From positions 310,001 to 374,000 of the forward strand of contig NZ_JAUSQK010000001.1 in NCBI RefSeq assembly GCF_030811115.1: 64,000 bases of DNA. The letters run 5' to 3'. Shown piece after piece: positions 17,440 to 25,138 of the stretch. Position numbers and translations under genes: made by a program. Position 1 is the first letter of the stretch, and every line of letters starts with the position of its first letter. This DNA is from Olsenella profusa DSM 13989 (GTDB lineage Bacteria > Actinomycetota > Coriobacteriia > Coriobacteriales > Atopobiaceae). Below the pieces are notes generated by a model. It had not been told where the DNA came from. It did no database searches and was given only the letters and a program-made list of their open reading frames with translations.

Positions 17440-18417
17440 CTAGTAGCCCAAGCCAAGGTAGCGATCCTCGAGCGAGACGATCCTCATGCCATAGCCAGCG
17501 TCAGCGGCCCAGCCCACGCCTGCGGGATAGTCTGGGATGCCCAGCCCCTGCACCATGGTCACACTGCCCCGGCGCACATAGCCAAAGCGTGGGTCCAGAC
17601 GGGCTCTCACCAAGTCCGCCGTGCTGGCATAGGCCTTGAGATGCTGGACCTGCACCCGAAGTCCCGCCCGCACGCCATCCGAGCTGCCATCGCCATCTAG
17701 GTCCATGCGCAGGTCGTTGCCCTTGGCGCCACCGCCCACGGCACCGATGCCGGCAAAGTTGCACTGCTCGACGGAGACGTCCCCGCCAAACCTGAGCCAA
17801 TTGGTCTCCAGCATCACCTGGGCAAAGACGATCTCACCGCTGACGCCCTCGGTGTCCGCCTCCTCGACGAGCACCCGGCAGAACTGGTCTATGGTGGCCG
17901 CCCCCTGGGATGCGTACACGGAGGAGGGATAGGAGGACTCCCCCACCGCCTGCCGATAGGCGCGCGCCATCTGCTGCGCCGTGACCGTCGTGGGCCCCAT
18001 GATGGCCTGCGGCCGCTGGGAGGCCCCCGTCCAGGCGCCCGACGAGGCCAGCTGCCAGTAGGTGGCCCCATCCCACAGCCAGCCGGTTGCCATGGCACCG
18101 GACGCGCAAAGGTAGTACCAGGAGTCATCCACGCGCAGCCAGCCGGTGGCCATCGCCCCGGAGTCCCGCAGGTAATACCAGGAGCCACCCAGATACTGCC
18201 AGCCCGTGCGCATCGTGCCCGCCGCGTCGAAGTAGTACCAGCTGCCGTCGATGGCATGCCAGCCCGTCACCCGCGTACCGGCCTCGACGTACTGCCACGT
18301 CTGGCCCTCGTGCACCCAACCGTCACTCGGCTGGGCGAGGGCAGGCGTCTGTCCCACTGTCAGGACGCATGCGATGCCCGCTGCCACGAGTCCCACAAGT
18401 CTCAGGACGCGCCTCAT
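17440..18417 (-). CDS. Secreted glucosaminidase-like wall hydrolase with choline-binding-type repeats
   Basis: The signal peptide is residues 1 to about 28 (VGLVAAGIACVLTVGQTPALAQ). Four to five CW_binding_1 repeats follow (units such as GSWYYFDAAGTMRTGW and SWYYLCASGAMATGW), the modules that bind choline-bearing teichoic acids in pneumococci. The C-terminal ~160 residues resemble the endo-beta-N-acetylglucosaminidase family, with the catalytic-Glu segment FAQVMLETNWLRFGG and NFAGIGAVGG. The ATG at 18417 has GGAGGGGGAG upstream. The gene sits 61 bp downstream of a second repeat-bearing hydrolase, so the two are probably one operon. It should act outside on peptidoglycan. Confidence 0.87.
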   Translation of the reverse strand: MRRVLRLVGLVAAGIACVLTVGQTPALAQPSDGWVHEGQTWQYVEAGTRVTGWHAIDGSWYYFDAAGTMRTGWQYLGGSWYYLRDSGAMATGWLRVDDSWYYLCASGAMATGWLWDGATYWQLASSGAWTGASQRPQAIMGPTTVTAQQMARAYRQAVGESSYPSSVYASQGAATIDQFCRVLVEEADTEGVSGEIVFAQVMLETNWLRFGGDVSVEQCNFAGIGAVGGGAKGNDLRMDLDGDGSSDGVRAGLRVQVQHLKAYASTADLVRARLDPRFGYVRRGSVTMVQGLGIPDYPAGVGWAADAGYGMRIVSLEDRYLGLGY

Positions 18418-18478
18418 GCGCTCCCCCTCCGTGAACGTGAGCGAGCGTCGGCCACCCAGGGTGAGCCGGCACCATGCC

Positions 18479-19825
18479 CTACCTGCTGGCACCCGTCCAG
18501 GCACCGGACGGGCCAAGCTCCCATTCCCGAGCGCCCTCGCGTTGCCATCCCGTGAGCATGGCGCCCGAGCCGCCGAGGAGGTACCAGGAACCTCCGACTT
18601 TCACCCAACCGGTGGCCATGGCGCCAGAATCGTAGAGGTAATACCATGCGCCATCCGTCCATATCCAGCCCGTATGCATGGCACCCGAGGAGGGGTCGAG
18701 GTAGTACCACGTGGAGCCAATGCGCTGCCAGCCCGTGATACGGGCACCGGAACCATCGAAGTAGTACCAGGAGCCATCCAGCCGACGCCAGCCGGTCGCC
18801 ATGGCGCCTGAGGCATCAAACCAGTAGTGAACGCCACCGATGATCTGCCACCCCGTGACCATATAGCCCTGGCCATCCAAGTAGTACCAGGCATTGCCCA
18901 GGTACCTCCAGGCACTCCGAACGTACGAGCCACTCTCCCTGACCATCCAATGCTGGCCATCGGATGACCGCTCCCAGGTGGCGGCCAGGCCATAGTAACG
19001 CATGATGGCATCCGCATCGGCCCTGCCCATGGCCTCGGCATGGCGATTGAGGTTATAGGCATCGGAGGCGTTGTCGATGAAGCCGTGCTCCACGATGATG
19101 CCGGTGAAGCCATATTCGCGGGCATGGCGGATGACGGCGTAGTAGTCGGAGAGCGACCCGTCGGGATAGGTGTCCTCGACGTTCTTGCGCTGGAAGATGC
19201 CGCGGCGCGCGATGCCATAGGGCTCGCCGTTGGTGAGCGCATCGAGGATGGCGCTTGCGAGGCCCTGTCCCTGCGTGCCGCATTCGGGAAAGTACGAGAT
19301 GTCCGTGCGGGGATACCACACCTCGGCACCAGAACTGCCACCGGAGTTGACGTGCAGGCTCACATACACGCTTGCGCCGGCCTTGTAGGCCTTGGTCACA
19401 CGAGCCTGCAGCTCAAGGGCGGCGTTGGTGCTGAACACGCAGGTGTCGGAATCGCGAATCATACACACGGTGATGCCATGACTCTCGAGCTCCGCCTTAG
19501 CGGCCATTGCAATGCGCAGGTTGAGGGCCTTCTCCTGGAGGCCGTTGCCCACGGCGCCGGCGTCGTTGCCGCCATGACCCGCATCGAGCGCAACCACGAA
19601 CTTACCCGAGCTGCCGAGGCCCGTGGAGCGCATGCGCCTCGTGGTCGTGGTCTGCGGCGGGAGGGCGTCGTTGATCCTCTGCATGTCCTCGTCAGAGATG
19701 GGTGCGGTCTCGGCATCATCGGTGGCCTCGGTGGCAGATGCGCGGCCTGGTGTAGTCAGTAGCACCGAGAACATCAGCGCAAAGGCTGTCACGAGGACGA
19801 TGGGCATGGACTTCTTCTGCCTCAC
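18479..19825 (-). CDS. Secreted N-acetylmuramoyl-L-alanine amidase (Amidase_3) with choline-binding-type repeats
   Basis: A signal peptide (PIVLVTAFALMFSVLLTTPG) leads to a zinc amidase domain. ALDAGHGGNDAGA near residue 78 provides the first zinc His, SLHVNSG the second, and IVEHGFIDN near residue 243 the catalytic Glu; AEVWYP is typical of the family. From about residue 290 there are seven or so CW_binding_1 repeats (GNAWYYLDGQGYMVTGW, GSWYYFDGSGARITGW and others). The start is a GTG at 19825 with GGAGGAG six bases upstream, giving 448 residues. It cleaves the peptide from muramic acid, and the repeats would tether it to choline-decorated wall polymer. Confidence 0.92.
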   Translation of the reverse strand: MRQKKSMPIVLVTAFALMFSVLLTTPGRASATEATDDAETAPISDEDMQRINDALPPQTTTTRRMRSTGLGSSGKFVVALDAGHGGNDAGAVGNGLQEKALNLRIAMAAKAELESHGITVCMIRDSDTCVFSTNAALELQARVTKAYKAGASVYVSLHVNSGGSSGAEVWYPRTDISYFPECGTQGQGLASAILDALTNGEPYGIARRGIFQRKNVEDTYPDGSLSDYYAVIRHAREYGFTGIIVEHGFIDNASDAYNLNRHAEAMGRADADAIMRYYGLAATWERSSDGQHWMVRESGSYVRSAWRYLGNAWYYLDGQGYMVTGWQIIGGVHYWFDASGAMATGWRRLDGSWYYFDGSGARITGWQRIGSTWYYLDPSSGAMHTGWIWTDGAWYYLYDSGAMATGWVKVGGSWYLLGGSGAMLTGWQREGAREWELGPSGAWTGASR

Positions 19826-19902
19826 TGCGAGCTCCTCCCCGCCGGATACGGGCCACCAACCCTCTGTCCAGCATACTAAAGGAAGCGCCTGTCCCACCTT
19901 TC

Positions 19903-19931
19903 CTCATACATTCTGCGTGTGGGGAGGGCAA
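19903..19931 (-). promoter_or_regulatory. Candidate promoter for the two wall-hydrolase genes
   Basis: On the minus strand TTGCCC (19926-19931) and TATGAG (19903-19908) are separated by exactly 17 bases, each matching the consensus at four of six positions, about 80 bp before the amidase start. The rest of the 19826-20028 spacer shows no gene. Confidence 0.3.
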
Positions 19932-20028
19932 GGGATGGATGGCCGTGCGGTGACGGACCCATGGCGCTCATTGACAAGGATGGCCTCGCCTTTCCTGTTC
20001 TCAATACGCCTCATGCGAACCGAGCGCC

Positions 20029-20149
20029 TCACCACCTGAATGCGATGGTCGCTTCCCCTACGAGCAGGTAGGCATCACCTCTGTGGGGCAAGAAGTCAAT
20101 TCCAGATGTATCGGCCCCTGCGCTGGGCAGCCAGAGCTGGTAGCCATAG
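20029..20149 (-). pseudogene. Out-of-frame C-terminal tail of the preceding membrane protein
   Basis: After the TGA at 20150 the next frame reads ADYGYQLWLPSAGADTSG and continues to a stop at 20029. Removing one G in GAGAGCGGCTGAC (near 20150-20160) would join it seamlessly to the upstream protein (RFYES then ADYGYQ). This could be a sequencing error, phase variation or a true truncation. Confidence 0.45.
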
Positions 20150-21964
20150 TCAGCCGCTCTCGTAGAAACGAATGATGTAAGCAGTTGCGTCATCCGTCTG
20201 CCCAGCGATGGCATCGACGACCTCGTAGCGTGCATCTGCGGCATAGTGCTCGTCGAGGTAGGCCACGAGCTTGTCCGCAGTGGAGGTGTCATATGTCACG
20301 AGTCGGACCTTTGGATTGTCAACCAGACCTTTTAGCAGGTTGTCGATGCCATATCGCCTTCTGCGCGCCTTGAGTGCAGGGGACCCCTCAGCCCAGCCGC
20401 CCAAGGTGAAATTCCGCGACAGCATGTCGTCGTCCGGGATGATGTCGAGACCATAGGCGCCCTCAAATCCCCAGGCATATCCGGTAGCGTCCCAGGCAAA
20501 CACCTCATCTGGATGATTGCGCTCATATGAGAGAATGGCGCTCTGTGGCACGTAGCTTCGCTGGTTGAGGTTATGGCCCAGCTTTTGCAACGAGGCATGC
20601 GGCAGGAGAAGCGTGCCTCCCCATAGGCATGTCACAAGAATGCAGGTCACGGATAGCGCCGCCATGCCCATCGCGGCGCGGGGAGCCCCATCGTTCCTGC
20701 TATGCCTCGCATCCTGGCGAACGTCCCTCTCGCACAGGCCCGAAAGGGTCATGCCAAGCGCGGCACAGAGGAAGAGGGGCGTCACTACCCTGTCGGGAAC
20801 CCTCCCATCCGAATAGACGTATGCATATTCGGCGCAGCACAGCACCGCAAAGCAGAGCATGGAAAGTAGGATGGCCTTCGTTGCCCTTCCACGCCGTCTC
20901 TCATCAAGCACATAGGCAGCGCAGGTGACCAGCATCACCATCAGAAGCTTGCGGCAGCTTTCGATAAGATGGGCACCTGCGTTCAGGATGGTTCTCCCCA
21001 CACTGGGAGTCTGCACGGCACGTTGAGCGCCTATCACCTGCAGCACATCACGGTCGAACACCTCTGGGTCGGCAAACACCCATGACTGCACCAGCCCATA
21101 GTCAGTCTCCGAGATTCCCCATGGCTCCAGCTCATGGCGCACGTCATCATACTGCCGCAGCGTGTAGTCGACAGCACTGCTACGGGCGGAACTATACAGA
21201 GACCACTCCCTGTTTTCCGGCTGCTGCCAGATGGCGAGATCAAACGCAGCAAGGGCAAGGCAGCCGATAAGCGCCATGGCAATCGGACGGAGGCGAGAGC
21301 CCATGGCATGCGTCTCATGGTCGCTGGAACTCAGCACTCCCCTCGACACGAACACAAGGGCGACGGCGCACGCCGGCACAAGAAGAAGAGCTATCTCCCA
21401 GCGTAGGGCGCACCCCATCATCACAAGGATGACTCCAAGAGGATAGGGCGCGACACTCCGAGCAGAGGCGGCATTGCTTATGAGCGTCGCACAACCGGCG
21501 ATAAAGCAGAGTGCCGCAACATAGGTGAAGTTTGATCCAATCGTTACCCCTGCGAGTGTCAGGAAGATCGTCCCTGAGGCAACGATGGATGGTCCGAGGC
21601 GATGGCGCCAAAAAAGCGCCCATGCCAGGAGGCAAGCCATCGAAAGCAGCGACAGGACGAACTCGAGCGCATAGAACCCGTTGACGGACGGGAGGAGGGC
21701 ATTGATCCCCAAGGAGATGTAGCTCACGACGGCATTTACGAACAGACAGGGAGTAGTTGCCCCAACACGACCGGAAAGCATCAGGGAGATGCTCCAGTCA
21801 TCATCCACTCCACGTGGGTCATCATGAAAGACTGCCAGAGCAGGCGCCAGGACAAGCGCCGCGAGAGCGAATGACACCACAAGCACGTGCCGTCTGGTTT
21901 GCAACCAGCGGTCAATCCGCATGCAGGCATGCGCGACGAGCGGGATGCGCTCCTGCATCGTCAT
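20150..21964 (-). CDS. Polytopic membrane protein, GT-C glycosyltransferase-like
   Basis: This 604-residue protein has roughly 11-12 membrane segments in the first 450 residues and an extracytoplasmic C-terminal domain, the plan of polyprenyl-phosphate-sugar-dependent GT-C enzymes. An acidic loop after the first membrane segment (HDDPRGVDDDW) is where such enzymes place the catalytic Asp. It starts 4 bp after the tyrS stop (ATG 21964; a second ATG at 21958). The frame stops at 20150, but about 40 codons of convincing coding sequence continue in another frame to 20029, suggesting a recent frameshift. The substrate is unknown, and the family is not identified at the sequence-motif level. Confidence 0.65.
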   Translation of the reverse strand: MTMQERIPLVAHACMRIDRWLQTRRHVLVVSFALAALVLAPALAVFHDDPRGVDDDWSISLMLSGRVGATTPCLFVNAVVSYISLGINALLPSVNGFYALEFVLSLLSMACLLAWALFWRHRLGPSIVASGTIFLTLAGVTIGSNFTYVAALCFIAGCATLISNAASARSVAPYPLGVILVMMGCALRWEIALLLVPACAVALVFVSRGVLSSSDHETHAMGSRLRPIAMALIGCLALAAFDLAIWQQPENREWSLYSSARSSAVDYTLRQYDDVRHELEPWGISETDYGLVQSWVFADPEVFDRDVLQVIGAQRAVQTPSVGRTILNAGAHLIESCRKLLMVMLVTCAAYVLDERRRGRATKAILLSMLCFAVLCCAEYAYVYSDGRVPDRVVTPLFLCAALGMTLSGLCERDVRQDARHSRNDGAPRAAMGMAALSVTCILVTCLWGGTLLLPHASLQKLGHNLNQRSYVPQSAILSYERNHPDEVFAWDATGYAWGFEGAYGLDIIPDDDMLSRNFTLGGWAEGSPALKARRRRYGIDNLLKGLVDNPKVRLVTYDTSTADKLVAYLDEHYAADARYEVVDAIAGQTDDATAYIIRFYESG

Positions 21965-21968
21965 TCGT

Positions 21969-23183
21969 CTATGCCAGCCGCACGAACTTGCGCTTGCCAA
22001 CCTGCAGCACCGTTTTGGCAGACAGCAGGGATGGCTCCACGTTGTAGCTCTTGGCAGCCAGCCTCCTGCCATCAATCTTGACAGAGCCCTGGTCAATCAT
22101 GCGGCGAGCCTCGCCGGCAGACCTCACCAGGCCAGCATCTGCCAGTACCTTTGCCAGGTAGACCCTTCCGTCGTCATTGAGGGTGAGGTCGGCCTTGAAC
22201 TCCGGCACGTCCTCGGGAATCTCGTGCTTCTTGAAGAGGCCATCAAAGGCCGCCTCGGCCTGGGCCCCTGCGCCAGCGCCATGGTAGAGATCCACGATGT
22301 TGGCGGCAAGCTGGCGCTTGAGATGGTAGGGGTCGGCCGTCTTGTTCGCATAGGCAGCATCGATGGCGTCCACCTCATCCACGGGGACGGTGGAGCACAG
22401 ACGGAAGTACATGGGCACCAGCTCGTCCGTGATGCTCATGACCTTGCCGAACATGTCGGTCGGCTCATCGGTGAGCCCCACGTAGTTGCCGTAGCTCTTG
22501 GACATCTTCCTGATGCCATCGGTCCCCACCAAAAGCGGCATCGTAAGGGCCACCTGCGGCTCCATGCCCATGGCACGCATGAGGTCGCGTCCCGCGAGCA
22601 GGTTGAATATCTGGTCGTTGCCGCCCATCTCCACATCCGCCTTGATGACCACGGAATCGTAGGCTTGGAGCACGGGATAGATGAACTCATGCAGGGCGAT
22701 GGACTGCCCATTGGCATAGCGAGTGTGGAAGTCCTCGCGCTCGAGGATGCGGGCCACATTGAACTTGCTCATGAGTTCGAGCATCTTGGCCAGGTCGAGG
22801 GGCTTGAGCCAGTCGCCATTGTGGACGATCTTGGTCCTCTGGGGGTCAAGCACCTTCATGGCCTGGGCAACATAGGTCTGCGCATTGGCCTCCACCTGCC
22901 CCTCCGTGAGAGGCGGACGGGTGGAGTCACGACCGGAGGGGTCGCCGATGAGCGCGGTGCCATTGCCGATGATGAGGGTCACGTCGTGGCCGATGTCCTG
23001 GAACTGGCGCATCTTGCGCAGGGGGACGGCATGGCCCAGGTGCAGGTCAGGCGAGGTGGGATCCACACCCAGCTTGATGTTGAGGGGCGTGCCCTTCTCG
23101 AGCTTCCTCCTGAGCTCTCCCATGGGCACGATCTGCATGGTGCCCGATGTAATGATCTTGAGCTGTTCGTCGACAGAGAGCAC
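21969..23183 (-). CDS. tyrS: Tyrosyl-tRNA synthetase
   Basis: This enzyme charges tRNA-Tyr in the cytoplasm. The class I signatures are clear: HLGHAVPLRKM (HIGH-like) at about residue 48 and KMSKS at about residue 228. The GNDQ motif used for tyrosine recognition is visible as MGGNDQIFN. An S4 RNA-binding domain occupies about residues 340-404 (ARRMIDQGSVKIDGRR). A much longer frame exists upstream, but it reads through pseudogene debris. The GTG at 23183 with GGAGGA eight bases before it gives the normal family N-terminus and 404 residues. It is followed at 4 bp by the membrane protein gene. Confidence 0.96.
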   Translation of the reverse strand: MLSVDEQLKIITSGTMQIVPMGELRRKLEKGTPLNIKLGVDPTSPDLHLGHAVPLRKMRQFQDIGHDVTLIIGNGTALIGDPSGRDSTRPPLTEGQVEANAQTYVAQAMKVLDPQRTKIVHNGDWLKPLDLAKMLELMSKFNVARILEREDFHTRYANGQSIALHEFIYPVLQAYDSVVIKADVEMGGNDQIFNLLAGRDLMRAMGMEPQVALTMPLLVGTDGIRKMSKSYGNYVGLTDEPTDMFGKVMSITDELVPMYFRLCSTVPVDEVDAIDAAYANKTADPYHLKRQLAANIVDLYHGAGAGAQAEAAFDGLFKKHEIPEDVPEFKADLTLNDDGRVYLAKVLADAGLVRSAGEARRMIDQGSVKIDGRRLAAKSYNVEPSLLSAKTVLQVGKRKFVRLA

Positions 23184-23229
23184 GGGGCTTCCTCCAAGGG
23201 TAGTGATGCCACAGACAAGTAGCATAGCG

Positions 23230-23990
23230 CAACGGCCCGTTGCCGGCGCCCTTCCATGCGACAGCGTCAGGGCCCGCATCGTTATGCGCGTCACCGGCCA
23301 CTTCCGTCGAGGGCGTGGCGCGTGCCATTGATCGAGAACGGCGTGCTGTGCACCATGGCACCACTGGCAGAGAGCCAGCACCACGAGTCGTCCCCCCTCC
23401 TCGAACCAGCCCGTGTGGCCCCTGCCATGCTCGAGGTGGTGGTACGCGCCGCTGACCAGCTGCCATCCATCCGGGACGGTGGAGCCAGGCTGGATGAGGC
23501 CGCCTGCAGTCATGATGTCCCCAGCGTATGGCCGGCCGCCCATCGTCCCGTCCGCGAGCGTCAGGCCTCCCTGCTGGGAGGAGACGTCCTCCGCCGTGGC
23601 CAAGGGGCCGTTCTTGTAGGCATGCGCAGATGCCCGCAGGGTTGGGAAGCAGGGCCCGGTTGGGATCAGCGACGAGCCTCGTGCCTATCTGGCCACGAGC
23701 GAACGTGGTGGTCATGAGGGGGTGGCCCGAGGCGGTCATGACGTCTGCGGGATGGTAGCGGGGCTCCAGCTGGTTGAGGGTCTCATAGGTATCCTCGGGC
23801 AGGCGACAGAACCTCCCCGTCTGAGGCGCGATCTGGGGTGAAAGCGCACGCAGGTAGCCGGGCGTGTTCGATGCGGGCCATCCATGATGGCCCGGCTTGA
23901 GAGCGTCAACGTGGATTCGTCAGGAAAGGCCAGCATGCCCACGCGCCACGGCCGCGGTGCCCGCAATGCGGGCGTATCCCATGAATGTTC
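23230..23990 (-). pseudogene. Decayed secreted metallo-beta-lactamase-fold protein with choline-binding-type repeats
   Basis: No intact frame covers this stretch, but pieces in different frames line up in the order of one gene. At about 23900 the segment VDALKPGHHGWPASNTPGYL has the GHHG metal-binding motif of ComEC-like metallo-beta-lactamase-fold enzymes; a TGA lies just before it. LPEDTYETLNQLEPRYH follows in frame, then a shift to YAGDIMTAGGLIQPG and GAYHHLEHGRGHTGWF, and a further shift to LSASGAMVHSTPFSING with ALDGSGR, which are CW-binding-repeat sequences. At least two frameshifts and one stop are needed to explain it. It was probably a third wall-binding secreted protein of the hydrolase set. 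Confidence 0.6.
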
Positions 23991-24059
23991 CCAGCCGCCC
24001 CACAGAATCGCATACACTGGTCAGGGTTTGTCAATCCGCTATGCACAGGGAGCCGCCTC

Positions 24060-24737
24060 GTGAGGGTGCTTGCCATCATACCCGCCTACAACGAGCAGGA
24101 ATGCATCGAGGACACCGTGGATGAGCTGGTACGCACCTGCCCACAGGTGGACTACCTCGTCGTGAACGACGGCTCGGCAGACGACACGCCACAGATCCTC
24201 GACCGGCGGGGCTTCAATCACATCGACCTTCCCGTCAACTGCGGACTCTCCGCCGGCGTGCAGGCGGGCATGAAGCATGCGCTGCGCAACGGCTACGACG
24301 CTGCCGTGCAGTATGATGCGGACGGGCAGCACATGCCCATCTACCTCGCGTCGATGGCACAGGCCATCGAACACGGCGCAGACATCGTCATCGCATCGCG
24401 TGGGGCCGCCGGGAGTGGGGCCGTTGGTGTGCGCGGCGCCGGCGCCAAGCTCATCACCTGGCTCATTCGCCACACCACACATCAGACCATCCAAGACCCC
24501 ACCTCGGGCATGCGCATGTACGATCGCGCCATGATGGAGGTCTTCGCCAACGGTTTCGACATCACGCCCGAGCCGGACACCGTGGCCCTGCTCATCCGCA
24601 AGGGCGCCCGCGTGGTGGAGGTGCCCGCCCAGATGCGCGAGCGTCAGGGCGGCACCAGCTATCTCCGCTTCATGAGCTCCATCCGCTACATGCTGCGCAC
24701 GTGCCTGTCGCTGCTGCTCTTCCAATGGTTTAGGTAA
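24060..24737 (+). CDS. Glycosyltransferase family 2 (dolichyl/undecaprenyl-phosphate sugar type)
   Basis: This is a GT-A fold enzyme with the nucleotide-sugar motifs VLAIIPAYNEQ at residues 3-13, VNDGSADDT near residue 40 and the metal-binding YDADGQH near residue 88; GMRMYDR is a typical acceptor-side element. It lacks membrane segments of its own, but a DUF2304 membrane protein follows 10 bp downstream, a pairing often seen for enzymes that load sugars onto undecaprenyl phosphate. The start is the GTG at 24060 with AGGGAG eight bases before it; the in-frame ATG at 23985 is too far upstream. At 225 residues it is short but complete. Confidence 0.88.
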   Translation: MRVLAIIPAYNEQECIEDTVDELVRTCPQVDYLVVNDGSADDTPQILDRRGFNHIDLPVNCGLSAGVQAGMKHALRNGYDAAVQYDADGQHMPIYLASMAQAIEHGADIVIASRGAAGSGAVGVRGAGAKLITWLIRHTTHQTIQDPTSGMRMYDRAMMEVFANGFDITPEPDTVALLIRKGARVVEVPAQMRERQGGTSYLRFMSSIRYMLRTCLSLLLFQWFR

Positions 24738-24747
24738 GGGGTGCCCC

Positions 24748-25110
24748 ATGAGCCCGGTCCTTCGCGTCCTTCTGATCCTCGTCACCATCATCGCCCTGGG
24801 CGTGGTGGTGCGACGCATCCGCAAGCGCAAGATTCGCGTCTCGGAGTCGGTCTATTGGGTGGTGGCCGCCGTCGTACTGCTCGTCCTGGCCGTCTTCCCG
24901 CAGATTGCGTTCTTCTTCTCCCGGCTTACCGGCTTCCTCTCGCCCAGCAACTTCGTGTTCGTGGTGCTCATCGCCCTCATGCTGCTCAAGCTGTTTGACC
25001 AGGCCTGCGACATCTCGGTGCTCACCCACAAGGTCGAGGTGCTCTCGCAGGAGCTTGCGCTCGACCGGCACGAGCGGGGGCACGACGCCGCCAAGCCCTC
25101 AAAACAATAG
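24748..25110 (+). CDS. DUF2304 family small membrane protein
   Basis: The protein has three hydrophobic segments (about residues 5-21, 33-55 and 65-85) and a cytoplasmic coiled-coil-like tail (THKVEVLSQELALDRHE). This matches DUF2304 proteins, which are encoded directly after GT2 glycosyltransferases and probably anchor them to the membrane. The spacing to the GT2 stop is 10 bp. It converges with the lic operon, with only 28 bp between the stops; a short GCCTC/GAGGC hairpin lies there. Confidence 0.82.
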   Translation: MSPVLRVLLILVTIIALGVVVRRIRKRKIRVSESVYWVVAAVVLLVLAVFPQIAFFFSRLTGFLSPSNFVFVVLIALMLLKLFDQACDISVLTHKVEVLSQELALDRHERGHDAAKPSKQ

Positions 25111-25138
25111 GATCGCCATGTGCCTCGCGACATGAGGC

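Noticed and set aside
21969-23603. TyrS with a 140-residue N-terminal extension
   Set aside because: The extension reads through choline-binding pseudogene debris. A GTG with a good ribosome site at 23183 gives the normal TyrS start.
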